A DNA stretch of 64,000 nucleotides from Streptomyces gossypii (GCF_025165795.1 NZ_JAJAGO010000001.1:674187-738186); one strand, 5' to 3'. Numbered from the stretch's first letter, positions 17,873-28,187 are shown. The notes: generated from the letters alone by a model not told the origin. Made by a program: numbers and translations.

Positions 17873-19645
17873 CTATGGCTGAGAGATCCCGCCGGACAAG
17901 AGCGTACCGGCCCGCTTGTCATGTACGGATGACGCCCCATGCGGGGAGGAGGAGGGCCCGGCATGTGGGGAGGGCCCGGCGCCCCGGGTGGAGGCGGGGT
18001 GCGCCGGCGGCTGAGCGGGAACCGAGTGCGCGGCGGACGGCGGCGGCCCCGCCGGCCTGGACGGCGGTTCCTGCTCCCGCTGCCGTGCGCAGTCCATGGT
18101 GCGCGGCAGCCGCAGCGCGGCGACGGCACCGAGCAGCAGCAGTCCGGCGCTGACGATCAGCGTCATGTGCATCCCGTGCACGAAAGACTGGCGTGCCGCG
18201 TGCAGCAGAAGGTCGCCGGTCGGGTCGGCGAGCCGGGAGGCGACCCCGTACGCCTCGCCCAGCGAGTGGCTCGCGTCGCCTCTCGCCTCGAGCGGGACTC
18301 CGGCCGCGTTCCGGACGCCGGGGGCGTAGGTGGCGTTCATCACGCTGCCGAGCAGGGCGATGCCGATCCCGGCGCCGAGCTGGTAGGCGGTCTCGCCCAT
18401 GGCCGCCGCGCAGCCCGCGCGGTCGGCGGAGGACTCGCTGAGCATCGACTCGTAGCAGCCGAAGAGGGTGGTCTCCAGCCCGAAGCCGAGCAGCACGAAG
18501 CCGCCGATCAGGAGTGCGGGGCGGTCCTCCTGGCCGACCCCGGTCAGCAGCAGCACGGCGAAGGCGGTGACCAGGAAGCCGAGCGCGACCATGAGCCGCG
18601 GACCGAGCAGCTGGAGCATCCGGGAACCGGCGAGTCCGGCGGCCACGGCGGCCACGGAGAGCGGCAGCAGCCGCAGACCGGTCTCCAGCGGTGAGAGGCC
18701 GAGCACGAGCTGCAGATACTGGGCCGCGATCAGCGCGAGTCCCACCAGTGCGAGCACGGTGAGCACGATGCAGCCCACGGCCACGCCGAAGGCGGGCCGC
18801 GTGATGGCCGCGATGTCGATCAGCGGATACGGGCGGCGCCGCTGCCTGCGTACGAACAGGACCAGCAGGGCGGTGCCGGTCGCCAGGGGCAGCAGCGTCT
18901 CCGGGGAGAGCGCCTCCCCGGTGCCCGCGGACTTGACCCCGCATATGACGCCGAAGAGCCCGAAAGCGGCCAGTCCGGCGCCCCATACGTCCCAGGGGCC
19001 CTGGGCGGCGCTTGTCGACTCCGGTAGCAGCCAGCGGCCGATGGGGAGGCTGGCCGCCATCAGCGGCAGATTGATGAGGAAGACGGAGCCCCACCAGAAG
19101 TGCTCCAGCAGGAGCCCGCCGAAGAGCGGTCCGACCGCGGCGCCGACCGCGGCGACGGCGCTCCAGACTCCGACGGCGAAGGCCCTCTCGCGGCGGTCGG
19201 GGAAGACCTGGCGGAGTATCGAGAGGGTGGCGGGCATGATCATCGCGCCGCCGACGCCGAGCAGTGCGCGGGCCCCGATCAGCATCTCGGCAGTCGGGGC
19301 GTACGCGGCGAGCGCCGAGGCCAGCGCGAAGAGCGCATAGCCGAACAGCAGCACGCGCCGTCTGCCGATGCGGTCCCCGAGCGTGCCGAAGAGGATCAGC
19401 AGCGCGGCGCAGACCAGCGGGTAGACATCGACGATCCAGAGCAGCTGGCTCGATCCGGGCCGCAGGTCCTCCGAGACGGCGGGGACCGCGACATGGAGCA
19501 CGGTGGCGTCGAGTGCGACCAGGAGCAGGCTCGCGCAGAGGACGACGAGTACGGTCCACCGGTTCGCGGGCCCGGTCCCGGGGGACGCGCCCGGCCGCTG
19601 CGGAGGCACTGCCTCCCGGGCTCCAGCCGTGGTCGTCCCTGACAT
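17873..19645 (-). CDS. MFS drug exporter, DHA2 (14-helix, EmrB/QacA) family
   Basis: 590 residues. The start ATG has AGGAGG seven bases upstream. Family marks: LDATVLHVAVPAVSEDL in helix 1 (motif D1), WIVDVYPLV, the loop motif GDRIGRRRVLL (motif A) and helix 5 VGAAVGPLFGGLL (motif C). The helices span about residues 30-510. The C-terminal 75 residues are Pro/Ser/Ala-rich and disordered (PSRPAGPPPSAAHS), an unusual tail for the family. Proteins of this kind export cationic drugs and dyes by proton antiport; the real substrate is unknown. No TetR-type regulator gene is adjacent. Confidence 0.9.
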   Translation of the reverse strand: MSGTTTAGAREAVPPQRPGASPGTGPANRWTVLVVLCASLLLVALDATVLHVAVPAVSEDLRPGSSQLLWIVDVYPLVCAALLILFGTLGDRIGRRRVLLFGYALFALASALAAYAPTAEMLIGARALLGVGGAMIMPATLSILRQVFPDRRERAFAVGVWSAVAAVGAAVGPLFGGLLLEHFWWGSVFLINLPLMAASLPIGRWLLPESTSAAQGPWDVWGAGLAAFGLFGVICGVKSAGTGEALSPETLLPLATGTALLVLFVRRQRRRPYPLIDIAAITRPAFGVAVGCIVLTVLALVGLALIAAQYLQLVLGLSPLETGLRLLPLSVAAVAAGLAGSRMLQLLGPRLMVALGFLVTAFAVLLLTGVGQEDRPALLIGGFVLLGFGLETTLFGCYESMLSESSADRAGCAAAMGETAYQLGAGIGIALLGSVMNATYAPGVRNAAGVPLEARGDASHSLGEAYGVASRLADPTGDLLLHAARQSFVHGMHMTLIVSAGLLLLGAVAALRLPRTMDCARQREQEPPSRPAGPPPSAAHSVPAQPPAHPASTRGAGPSPHAGPSSSPHGASSVHDKRAGTLLSGGISQP

Positions 19646-20176
19646 GTATGCACCTCCTCTTGCGCCCGAGCCTCGCTGGACCGTGGGGAATGCCGGGGCG
19701 CCCGTGCGCCGTCCGGCCCGGTGGGAGGTACGAGTGGGCGCCAGCGTACGCGAGACCCCGGGGCCCATGAGTGGCGCGTCTCACCTTTCCGGGTGACGCG
19801 CACGGCGGCGGCCGGATGTTCGTATGCTCCTCCTGCGGGTGCCCGCGCGCCGGCCAGGGCGTATGGGCGGGGAGGCCGGGCGGGGGTGCGCCCGGGGCGG
19901 GAAGCGAGGGGGAATTCCGCATTAAGGCGCGGTGAACGAAATCCATAGACTGTGCGATACACCCATGACAAACCAGACCGGAATACCGGCCCAGCACCCG
20001 GCGCATGTCCGTGCTATGCGTGCCCTATGCCGGGACAGTGTCCGTTCTAAGCATGGGATAAGCAGCTGGAATACTCGGGATAAAGCCCGTCGGGGGGGCG
20101 CACTCCACATCACATCGTCATCACAAATACGGTGAGTTGTACGTTTGCCTCTCAGACCCGCTGTAACGTCGATTGG
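19646..20176. other. 531-base divergent intergenic region with lower GC
   Basis: From about 19915 to 20160 the sequence is noticeably richer in A/T than its surroundings, with no convincing gene. It must hold promoters for the exporter (minus) and the PAP2 gene (plus). TGTAAC at 20162-20167 could be a -10 placing a transcript start next to the GTG at 20177, but no good -35 is seen. Confidence 0.4.
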
Positions 20177-21190
20177 GTGCGTACCGAGCGAATCCTCGCC
20201 AGGCTGGAGCAAGAGCCTGAGCGACCGAGCAACCGCGGTGTCCCGCGGATGAGCCGAACCCGAAAGTGGTTGTTCGGCTCGACGATGGTGCTGTACGTGC
20301 TCATTGTCGCCGCCGTCCTGCTGTCGACTCAGCTCGTCCGCGTGGACTGGCAGATCATGCTGTTCCGTCCGTACAAGCAGTGGCCGGAGTACCACGCCTT
20401 CCTCGACTACTTCGTAGTGCTCGGCCAGCGCGCGCCGACGGCGGTGCTGGTCGCCGCCTGGCTCGGCTGGCGCTCCTGGCGCCAGCGCACGCCACGGCCG
20501 CTGCTGGTGCTGGCGACATCGCTGCTGCTGCTCAACACCACCGTCGGCGCGGTCAAGATCGGCCTGGGGCGCCTCGGACCGCACTACGCCACCGAGGTCG
20601 GCTCCGCCGAGATGTTCGCCGGCGGTGACATATTTCCCTCCGGCCACACCGCGAACGCGGTCGTGACCTGGGGAATCCTGGCTTATCTCGCCACCACTCC
20701 ACGCGCCCGCAGGCTGCTCTCCGTCGTCGCCGCCTTCTGTGCGCTGGGAGTGGGCGCGACCACCGTCTATCTCGGCACGCACTGGGTGAGTGACGTGCTG
20801 CTGGGCTGGGCTGCCGGGCTGGTCATCCTGCTCGGACTGCCCTGGTGCGAGCCCTGGATCGCCCGCGCCGAGGCGCTGGTCCTCGACTACCACGAGCGCC
20901 TGCGCGCGTTCGCCCGGCGGCGGTCGCCGGTGCCGTACGCCCCGGTGGGTGCTTCGCTGGCCACTCGGGGCGAGGGGACCGAACCCGGCGGCGAAGGGGC
21001 GCTGCCGGGCGAGGAGGTCCCCACCGCGGGCCCCCCGGCCGCTCCGGCGGCCCGCCCGCACCACGCTCCACGCCCGCACGCCACGCGCACCGACCGGGCC
21101 CCTGGCGGCCCGGCGGGCGGCAGCCGGAGACCGGGCGGTGAGCGTACGGTGACGCCGCGCACGGCCCCGCTGGGGCCGCGCGGGAAGTAA
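20177..21190 (+). CDS. PAP2-family membrane phosphatase-like protein
   Basis: 337 residues with six predicted helices (first LYVLIVAAVLLSTQLV). PAP2 motif 2 is intact (PSGHT). Motif 3 is THWVSDVLLGW, and motif 1 is the degenerate KIGLGRLGP; the conserved arginines of KxxxxxxRP and SRxxxxxHxxxD are missing or displaced. The active-site histidines are kept, so activity on lipid phosphates is possible but not certain. The last 80 residues are a Pro/Arg/Gly-rich tail. The GTG start is chosen because conserved-looking sequence (RTERILARLE) begins there and a possible -10 lies 10 bases upstream; an internal ATG at 20249 is the alternative. Confidence 0.8.
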   Translation: MRTERILARLEQEPERPSNRGVPRMSRTRKWLFGSTMVLYVLIVAAVLLSTQLVRVDWQIMLFRPYKQWPEYHAFLDYFVVLGQRAPTAVLVAAWLGWRSWRQRTPRPLLVLATSLLLLNTTVGAVKIGLGRLGPHYATEVGSAEMFAGGDIFPSGHTANAVVTWGILAYLATTPRARRLLSVVAAFCALGVGATTVYLGTHWVSDVLLGWAAGLVILLGLPWCEPWIARAEALVLDYHERLRAFARRRSPVPYAPVGASLATRGEGTEPGGEGALPGEEVPTAGPPAAPAARPHHAPRPHATRTDRAPGGPAGGSRRPGGERTVTPRTAPLGPRGK

Positions 21191-21349
21191 GGGCTGTCCC
21201 GTAACCCCTGGCGGGCGCACGACGACAGCTACGGCACCTCGCTGCGTGCCGGAACGCCCGGATACGCCCGGCATGAGGACGCCCCTCCGCCTTGCGAAGC
21301 ACCGCATCTGACGCCGCGCGCTGATCCACCAGGGATCACGGGACAGCCC
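21191..21349. repeat. MITE-like intergenic element with 21-base terminal inverted repeats
   Basis: The ends 21191-21211 and 21329-21349 are inverted repeats matching at 19 of 21 positions (GGGCTGTCCCGT outermost). The 159-base element begins immediately after the stop codon of the PAP2 gene. No transposase frame is inside. From memory, near-identical sequences are scattered through streptomycete genomes; I could not check this. Confidence 0.75.
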
Positions 21350-21411
21350 TCAGCTGTCCGGGGAGCAGCGGTTCGAGAAACCAGTCGGGGAGCAGGGCCG
21401 GGGCCGGGCGC

Positions 21412-21627
21412 TCAGCCCTTCCAGCACCGCACAACGACACCGTCCCGCACGGCGAGGTTGAGCCGCCCCGACAGGTACTCCATGGTGATGATCGCGTCCG
21501 GCGACAGGACTCGCACCGTCGTCCAGCCGCGCTCCCGGGCCCACTGCTCGGCGGCCTCGGCCGGGAGGCCGAGATACCTCTCGGGGTCGTCCTCGGGGAA
21601 GTAGAAGTCTGCGGAATCGGGTGCCAT
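21412..21627 (-). CDS. I78-family peptidase inhibitor
   Basis: 71 residues. The C-terminal block matches the family pattern: LARERGW-type sequence (WARERGWTTVRVLSPDA), then ITMEYLSGRLNL and the closing VVRCWKG. I78 proteins are small serine-protease inhibitors related to potato inhibitor I; this one has no signal peptide and is probably cytoplasmic. The ATG (MAPDSADFYFP) is preferred to an in-frame TTG or CTG upstream, although the ribosome-binding site is weak. It stands alone, downstream of the MITE-like repeat. Confidence 0.8.
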   Translation of the reverse strand: MAPDSADFYFPEDDPERYLGLPAEAAEQWARERGWTTVRVLSPDAIITMEYLSGRLNLAVRDGVVVRCWKG

Positions 21628-21993
21628 ACCCGTCACCGTACGGGCCGGGTCCTGTCTGACAAAGAGCACCGTCCTCCCTGGGCCTCGGCGGTCCGGCAGG
21701 TGCCCCTCGGAGGGCGGCGGTACACCCGGAAGTCCCGGCGGTATCGGTACCGCGTCACGCTTCTGTCACAGCTACGGCCAGTCGGGCGACCAGTTATGCG
21801 CTCCGCCATACGGGTCAATTGTGCTCGTCGTATTTACACCGCGCGGAGAGAATCCCACCCGCCGGCCGGCCGAAAGGAATATGCCCGCTTTCGAATTCCG
21901 GCGGCTGCCGAGGAGAGGAAGATATGCGCCGGAGGTATTCCTTCCGGAACGGGGAGGCGGGGAGGCGGGGAGGGAGACGAGGGGCGGAAAGGG
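21628..21993. other. 366-base intergenic region
   Basis: No convincing gene. It contains A/T-richer stretches around 21795-21930, with AAGGAATA and TATTCCTT about 60 bases apart as a weak inverted repeat, and a GGGGAGGC tandem near 21955. It lies between the 3' end of the WYL regulator and the I78 promoter. Confidence 0.35.
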
Positions 21994-23028
21994 TCATTGC
22001 GGCCGCCGCGTGACCCCGGACTCTGCGGGCCCCGGTGCCGCTGCGGCCCGGGGCCCGGGGGGCGAGGGCTCGCCGAGTGCGCGGGTCAGCCGGTCCCGGA
22101 TGGCCCTGATGTGGTCCGTCAGCTCGACCGGTTCGCGTACCTCGAAGTCGATACCGATCATCGCCAGATGGATGACCATCACGTCCAGCGCATGCGCGCC
22201 CGTACGCAGCAGACAGCTGTGCTCATCGACCGTCTCCAGCGTCCCCGAGGAAAGCGAGACCACTTCGGCCGCCCGTTCGATCGGGGCGTGCAGCAGCACG
22301 GTGGCCTGTGTGGCGTACGCCCGGGTGGACACCCCTTCGGAGACCCAGGCGGCCAGATCCTCGGCGGGAGGCGTGCGCGGGGCGAAGCGCGGCCCATGCG
22401 GCGGGCGGAGGGTGATGCGGTCGGCACGGTAGGTACGCCAGTCCTCGCGGTCCACGTCCCAGGCCACCAGATACCAGCGGCGCAGCGTGCTCACCAGACG
22501 GTACGGCTCGACGGTGCGCCGGGTGACGGCGCCGCCGTGCGCGAGGTACTCGAAGCGGACCCGCTCGTGGTCCCGGCAGGCGTGTGCCAGCACGGTGATG
22601 GTCTCCGCGTCGGCGGCGGGCCCGCCGGCCTTGCGGGTCATCGGCACGGTGTAGGCGTTGAGCGCGCTGACCCGGCGGCGCAGCCGGTGCGGCAGGACTT
22701 GCTCCAGCTTGGCGAGCGCCTGCGCGGACGCCTCCTCGATGCCCTGCACGCCGCCGTTCGCCGCGCCCCGCAGGCCGACGGCGACGGCGACGGCCTCCTC
22801 GTCGTCCAGCAGCAGTGGCGGCAGTTCGGCGCCCGCACCCAGCCGGTAGCCCCCGGCCGTGCCGGTCATCGAATGGACCGGGTATCCGAGCGCCCGCAGC
22901 CGGTCGATATCCCGGCGCACGGTGCGCGGGGTGACGCCCAGCCGTTCGGCGAGGTCCCCGCCCGACCATTCGCGGTGTGCCTGAAGCATTGAGAGCAGTC
23001 GCAGCAGACGTGCCGAGGTCTCCAACAT
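21994..23028 (-). CDS. WYL-domain transcriptional regulator (YafY type)
   Basis: 344 residues. The N-terminal winged helix-turn-helix is GDLAERLGVTPRTVRRDIDRL. The WYL domain (about 140-230) has RRWYLVAWD and the arginine-rich YRADRITLRP. The C-terminal WCX region is EHSCLLRTGAHALDVMV, and a Pro/Ala tail closes the protein. WYL regulators sense nucleic acids or small ligands and often control stress or defence genes; the target here is unknown. The ATG is chosen as the start of the helix-turn-helix. An inverted repeat lies 18 bases upstream and may be its own operator. Confidence 0.85.
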   Translation of the reverse strand: MLETSARLLRLLSMLQAHREWSGGDLAERLGVTPRTVRRDIDRLRALGYPVHSMTGTAGGYRLGAGAELPPLLLDDEEAVAVAVGLRGAANGGVQGIEEASAQALAKLEQVLPHRLRRRVSALNAYTVPMTRKAGGPAADAETITVLAHACRDHERVRFEYLAHGGAVTRRTVEPYRLVSTLRRWYLVAWDVDREDWRTYRADRITLRPPHGPRFAPRTPPAEDLAAWVSEGVSTRAYATQATVLLHAPIERAAEVVSLSSGTLETVDEHSCLLRTGAHALDVMVIHLAMIGIDFEVREPVELTDHIRAIRDRLTRALGEPSPPGPRAAAAPGPAESGVTRRPQ

Positions 23029-23045
23029 GGCCCCGAGTCTGTCAC

Positions 23046-23075
23046 CCGCTGCGGACGAGTTCTGTCCGCAAGCGG
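23046..23075. promoter_or_regulatory. Inverted repeat upstream of the WYL regulator gene
   Basis: CCGCTGCGGAC and GTCCGCAAGCGG are complementary except for one extra base, spaced by 7 bases. It ends 18 bases before the start of the regulator and about 50 bases past the end of the upstream gene. It could be an autoregulatory site or a terminator for the upstream gene. Confidence 0.45.
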
Positions 23076-23124
23076 CTCCACCAGCGGCCCGGTGGCATGC
23101 CTGACAGCTCTGGGCACCGGCTCG

Positions 23125-24000
23125 TCAGCCCTCCGCCCGCTCCACGCGTACGGCCAGATCGTTGTCCCGCGTGTAGTAAGGCGTGGCCGTGCCGGTAGGT
23201 GTGGAACACGGCGGATAGCTGACCGTGCGCTGCTTCTCCGGCACGTCGTCGAGGATCCGGGCGATGCGCACCGGCCCCGCCGGCCGCTCCGCCGGATCGG
23301 CGCTCCCCGAAGGACGCAGCCACAGCTCCCACTCCCCCGCCCCCGGCAGCTCGGCGAGCGGCAGCGCGCTGCAGAAGAGCTCGCCCTCCTCCGCCCCGCA
23401 ACGGGCTCCCACCGGGACATCCGCGGGGACGAACACCGGCTCCCGGTCCTGCTGCCGCGGCCGGGCCTCCAGACCGGCCCCGGTCGCGAGTTCCGCTCCG
23501 TACAGCCGCCCGCGCAGGGAGAGGACGCCGTCCTCGATCCACAGGTCCCCCACCTCGGCATGCGGCCAGCGCAGCCAGGCGCGGACGGAGAGGTTGCCGT
23601 GCCGGGTGGCGTAGGGGACCCGCACGCCCAGCCAGGTGCGGTGGGCGCCGGGCACCCGCTCGACCAGCGAGCTCAGATCACTGACTCCGGGCCGCAGCCG
23701 CTGCGGCCCGTCGTCGCCCAGCGAGACGTAGACGTCCCAGACCCCTTCGGCCAGCTGCACGGTGCTCGGCAGCGCAGCGCGCAGCCGGCCCTCGCCGAAG
23801 GGGAACAGGGGCAGTCTTACAGGACCCTCGGCGCCCGTGCCGCTGCCACGACGGTGGAGCAGGAGGGCGGCGTCCCAGCGCTCCTCTCCGTCGGGCAGCG
23901 CCAGGTCGAACGTCAGTCCGCCCGCGGAGTCCGCGGTGCAGTCGGCAGACGGTCCCGAGGGAACGGCTGCCGCTGCACCGGGCCTCCTCGGCAGGGTCAT
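23125..24000 (-). CDS. Conserved hypothetical protein, beta-sandwich repeats, transferase-associated type
   Basis: 291 residues. It contains several similar segments of about 80 residues (LALPDGEERWDAALLLHRRG, LAEGVWDVYVSLGDDG, LWIEDGVLSLRGRLYG, GEWELWLRPSG), each ending like a beta-sandwich strand pair. The C-terminus DNDLAVRVERA resembles the accessory C-terminal part of streptomycete cell-wall glycopolymer transferases, but the catalytic domain of those enzymes is absent. I would not assign an activity. The ATG follows a weak GGGACGG. It runs in the same direction as the WYL regulator but is separated from it by an inverted repeat. Confidence 0.65.
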   Translation of the reverse strand: MTLPRRPGAAAAVPSGPSADCTADSAGGLTFDLALPDGEERWDAALLLHRRGSGTGAEGPVRLPLFPFGEGRLRAALPSTVQLAEGVWDVYVSLGDDGPQRLRPGVSDLSSLVERVPGAHRTWLGVRVPYATRHGNLSVRAWLRWPHAEVGDLWIEDGVLSLRGRLYGAELATGAGLEARPRQQDREPVFVPADVPVGARCGAEEGELFCSALPLAELPGAGEWELWLRPSGSADPAERPAGPVRIARILDDVPEKQRTVSYPPCSTPTGTATPYYTRDNDLAVRVERAEG

Positions 24001-24272
24001 CTGACCCGTCCCGCAGGCACACGGGCGTGGACCGGGCGGGCACGGCGGACTGAGCCGGTTTGTTGCGAGATGTGCATGTTCCCCAGGTTTCACGGAGCCG
24101 CGCGTTCAGTCCCTCACTGCCCGCCTGACACCCCTGTAGACGACTGTCGCCCTGCCTGGGTTGGCCTCTTTCACCAGCTTGTTCTGGAAAGGTTCTGACA
24201 TTGTGAGGCGATCAGGGGAACCCGGATGATCATTTCTCCGTCCCCGGAGGGACGACCGGGCGCGGACTGGCC

Positions 24273-25391
<1,119 letters not shown>

Positions 25392-26177
25392 GTGCCACCC
25401 ATGCTCGACGTCAGTGACGACGTACGCTCCGAGATCGGCGATGCAGAAGCCGCCCGGCTGCTCGCCGGGGAGAACTCCCCGGGCAGCTACGACTGCACGT
25501 CCTGCCGCACCCCCGGAGACACCGGGAGCGAGCGCACCAGCACCGTGCTGTTCCTGGGAGAGGAGACGGCGCTCCTCGCCTTCGCGCACGCCACCTGCAT
25601 CCCGTCCCAGGTGGTGAAGGTCTCCGAGGAGCAGCTCCAGGGCGCGGTACGCACCATCACCGGTGATCAGCAGCAGGCCTCCGGACAAGGCTCCGGCGCC
25701 CGGCCTGCCGTGCTCAGCGTGACCTGCGGCCAGGTGCTGATCGACGGCACCCTGCACCCGGCGGTCGTCGTCGAGCCGAACAGCGCGATCAGCCGGCCGG
25801 GTTCGACCGGGCCCGGCGACGACTTCCTGCCGCTGCTCATCGAGCAGGGCTTCCGCCCGGTCTTCGATCTCTCGCAGGCCCCCGAGACCATCGAGGGCTG
25901 GTCCGTGCTGATGGCCATGGGCCAGTTGCACGGCATCCTCCAGCCGTCGGCGCAGGGCCACGGCCAGCCGACCTCGTGGTGGCAGGCGCACCAGCCGCTG
26001 CCGGTCACCGACGGCTGGCGGGTCGCGGCGAACAAGAGCCACACCGTGCTGGTGTACGCCGCGCCGACCGGTTCCATCGGGCAGCAGCCCCGCGAGGATC
26101 TGCTGCGCGAAGCGCTGGAGCGGGCGGCCGCGAACGGCTCGCTGGTGGCCGGGGCGATGCCGCTCACGGGCACCTGA
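25392..26177 (+). CDS. Conserved actinobacterial hypothetical protein
   Basis: 261 residues, no signal peptide or membrane segment. Two CxxC-like elements appear early (YDCTSCRTPGD and HATCIP), hinting at a metal site. The rest is a mixed alpha/beta protein with SVTCGQVLIDGTLHPAVVVEP and GWSVLMAMGQLHGIL. I do not recognise a named domain. The GTG start has AGGAG seven bases upstream. A hairpin 43 bases after the stop probably ends the transcript, before the small gene at 26267. Confidence 0.75.
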   Translation: MPPMLDVSDDVRSEIGDAEAARLLAGENSPGSYDCTSCRTPGDTGSERTSTVLFLGEETALLAFAHATCIPSQVVKVSEEQLQGAVRTITGDQQQASGQGSGARPAVLSVTCGQVLIDGTLHPAVVVEPNSAISRPGSTGPGDDFLPLLIEQGFRPVFDLSQAPETIEGWSVLMAMGQLHGILQPSAQGHGQPTSWWQAHQPLPVTDGWRVAANKSHTVLVYAAPTGSIGQQPREDLLREALERAAANGSLVAGAMPLTGT

Positions 26178-26219
26178 CCGGGGCGCCCCTCGAACGGATT
26201 CTTCGCGAACAGGTCATTT

Positions 26220-26248
26220 GCCGCCCGGCACCGCATCCGCCGGGCGGC
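26220..26248. terminator. Hairpin between two plus-strand genes
   Basis: A perfect 9-base-pair stem, GCCGCCCGG with CCGGGCGGC, and an 11-base loop. It sits 43 bases after one stop and 19 bases before the next GTG, so it could be a terminator or fold in the leader of the downstream message. Confidence 0.6.
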
Positions 26249-26266
26249 GAATTCGTTTGAACTGTC

Positions 26267-26599
26267 GTGCAGCCCTACGAACCCTCCCGCGCCCGGAACC
26301 ACCGCCACGGCCACGTACCCGGAATGCGCCCGCCCTTCACCGGTACGTACAGCGGCTCGGCCGCCGGCTCGGCCCGCGCCTCGGCCACGCCGATCTACGA
26401 CAGCCTCTACGCCGAATACCAGCGGCTCTTCCGGGCCCTGCCCGGCGACCGCTCCGGCGAGGAGGAGCTGGCCTTCGAGCGCTTCAACACCGTCCACGGC
26501 ACGGGCACGGGTTCCTGGAGCGCCCTCGCCCGGCGGCGCGGGGCGGCGCTCCCCGCGCTGCCGCCCGCCCCGCGTGACGGCAACCGCTACGACAGGTAG
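26267..26599 (+). CDS. Small conserved hypothetical protein
   Basis: 110 residues, no membrane segment. The centre is a helical stretch (ATPIYDSLYAEYQRLFRALPGDRSGEEELAFERF) flanked by disordered Arg/Gly/Pro-rich ends. It resembles short proteins seen beside the der gene in streptomycetes, as far as I remember; the function is unknown. The GTG start has no clear ribosome-binding site. It is convergent with der, with only 60 bases between them. Confidence 0.6.
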   Translation: MQPYEPSRARNHRHGHVPGMRPPFTGTYSGSAAGSARASATPIYDSLYAEYQRLFRALPGDRSGEEELAFERFNTVHGTGTGSWSALARRRGAALPALPPAPRDGNRYDR

Positions 26600-26659
26600 C
26601 GGCTGCCTCTGCTGCCTTCTCGGGGCCGCTGCTTTTCGGGCCCCTGCTTGCTCCGGCCG

Positions 26660-28126
26660 CTACTTCTTCCGGCCGCGCTTCTCCCGCACCCGCACCGACA
26701 GGTGGATCGGCGTCCCCTCGAAGCCGAACTCCTCGCGCAGCCGGCGCTCGATGAACCGCCGGTAGCCCGCCTCCAGGAAGCCGGAGGCGAACAGGACGAA
26801 GCGCGGCGGCTTCGTACCGGCCTGGGTGCCGAAGAGGACGCGCGGCTGCTTGCCGCCGCGCACCGGGTGCGGGTGGGAGGCCACGATCTCGCCGAGGAAG
26901 GCGTTCAGCCGCCCCGTCGGCACGCGTGTCTCCCAGCCGGCCAGTGCCGTCTCGATGCCGGGCACCAGCTTCTCCATGTGGCGGCCCGTACGCGCCGACA
27001 CGTTGACCCGAGGGGCCCACTGGACCTGGACCAACTCGCGCTCGATCTCCCGCTCCAGATAGAAGCGGCGCTCCTCGTCGAGGGTGTCCCACTTGTTGTA
27101 GGCGAGCACGAGCGCCCGCCCCGCGTCCACCGCCATGCTGATGATCCGCAGGTCCTGCACGCTGATCGACTCGCTGACGTCGATGAGGACGACCGCGACC
27201 TCCGCCTTCTCCAGCGCGGCGGCGGTGCGCAGCGAGGCGTAGTAGTCGGCGCCCTCCTGCAGGTGCACCCGGCGCCGGATACCCGCGGTGTCCACGAACT
27301 TCCAGGTCTTGCCGCCCAGTTCGATCAGTTCGTCGACCGGGTCGCGGGTGGTGCCCGCGACGTCGTGGACGACGACACGGTCCTCGCCCGCCACCTTGTT
27401 GAGCAGTGACGACTTGCCGACATTGGGACGGCCGATCAGCGCGACCCGGCGGGGCCCGCCGAGGGCCGCGCCGAAGGTCTGCTCGGGCGCGTCGGGCAGC
27501 ACCCGCAGGACCTCGTCCAGCATGTCGCCCGTGCCGCGCCCGTGCAGTGCGGACACCGGCTGCGGCTCACCGAGGCCCAGCGACCACAGGTAGGCGGCGT
27601 CCGCCTCGGCGGAGGGCCCGTCCACCTTGTTGGCGCACAGGACAACCGGCTTGCCCGCCCGGCGCAGCAGTTTGACCACGGCCTCGTCGGTGTCGGTCGC
27701 GCCGACCGTGGCGTCCACCACGAAGACCACCGCGTCGGCGGCCTCGATGGCGAACTCGGCCTGCGCGGCCACCGAGGCGTCGATGCCGAGCACGTCCTGC
27801 TCCCAGCCGCCGGTGTCGACGAGTTTGAAGCGGCGGCCCGCCCACTCCGCCTCATAGGTCACCCGGTCGCGGGTGACGCCGGGCCGGTCCTCGACGACTG
27901 CCTCCCGTCGGCCGATGATCCGGTTCACCAGGGTGGATTTGCCGACATTGGGACGGCCGATGACGGCGAGCACGGGCAGCGGGCCGTGCCCGGCCGCGTC
28001 CAGCGCGCCCTCGACCTCTTCAGGGTCGAAGCCCTCCTCGGCGGCGAGCTCCATGAACTCCGTGTACTCGGCGCCGCCGAGCTCACCGTGCTCGTGCCCG
28101 TCACCGGACTGGGTCTGGTCGTTCAT
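26660..28126 (-). CDS. der: Ribosome biogenesis GTPase Der (EngA)
   Basis: 488 residues. Two tandem GTPase domains have P-loops GRPNVGKS at residues 57-64 and 232-239, G3 motifs DTGG and DTAG, and G4 motifs NKVD and NKWD. A C-terminal KH-like domain ends in a Lys/Arg tail. Der matures the 50S ribosomal subunit. The acidic N-terminal extension of about 50 residues ([17 protein letters not shown]) is common in actinobacteria. The ATG was chosen over a GTG nine codons upstream; the only ribosome-binding candidate, GAGGA, is nine bases from it. It is the last gene of the cmk-plsC-der run, 61 bases after plsC. Confidence 0.95.
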   Translation of the reverse strand: MNDQTQSGDGHEHGELGGAEYTEFMELAAEEGFDPEEVEGALDAAGHGPLPVLAVIGRPNVGKSTLVNRIIGRREAVVEDRPGVTRDRVTYEAEWAGRRFKLVDTGGWEQDVLGIDASVAAQAEFAIEAADAVVFVVDATVGATDTDEAVVKLLRRAGKPVVLCANKVDGPSAEADAAYLWSLGLGEPQPVSALHGRGTGDMLDEVLRVLPDAPEQTFGAALGGPRRVALIGRPNVGKSSLLNKVAGEDRVVVHDVAGTTRDPVDELIELGGKTWKFVDTAGIRRRVHLQEGADYYASLRTAAALEKAEVAVVLIDVSESISVQDLRIISMAVDAGRALVLAYNKWDTLDEERRFYLEREIERELVQVQWAPRVNVSARTGRHMEKLVPGIETALAGWETRVPTGRLNAFLGEIVASHPHPVRGGKQPRVLFGTQAGTKPPRFVLFASGFLEAGYRRFIERRLREEFGFEGTPIHLSVRVREKRGRKK

Positions 28127-28187
28127 GAAGTCTCGTCCTCGTTCGCTGTTCACGTCTGGTTCGCGGTCCGGCCCGGTCCGGCCCGGT

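Noticed and set aside
19932..20135. Plus-strand 67-codon open frame in the A/T-richer gap before PAP2
   Set aside because: Low GC at third positions compared with every real gene here; no ribosome-binding site.
20823..21329. Minus-strand open frame of 168 codons over the PAP2 3' end and the repeat
   Set aside because: It is antisense to PAP2 and the MITE-like element; no family resemblance, and its start lies inside the repeat.
24205..24225. GGGGAACC element of a ydaO riboswitch
   Set aside because: It is on the plus strand downstream of the Rpf gene, which reads from the minus strand; no matching GGGGUGAAUC or gene follows it.
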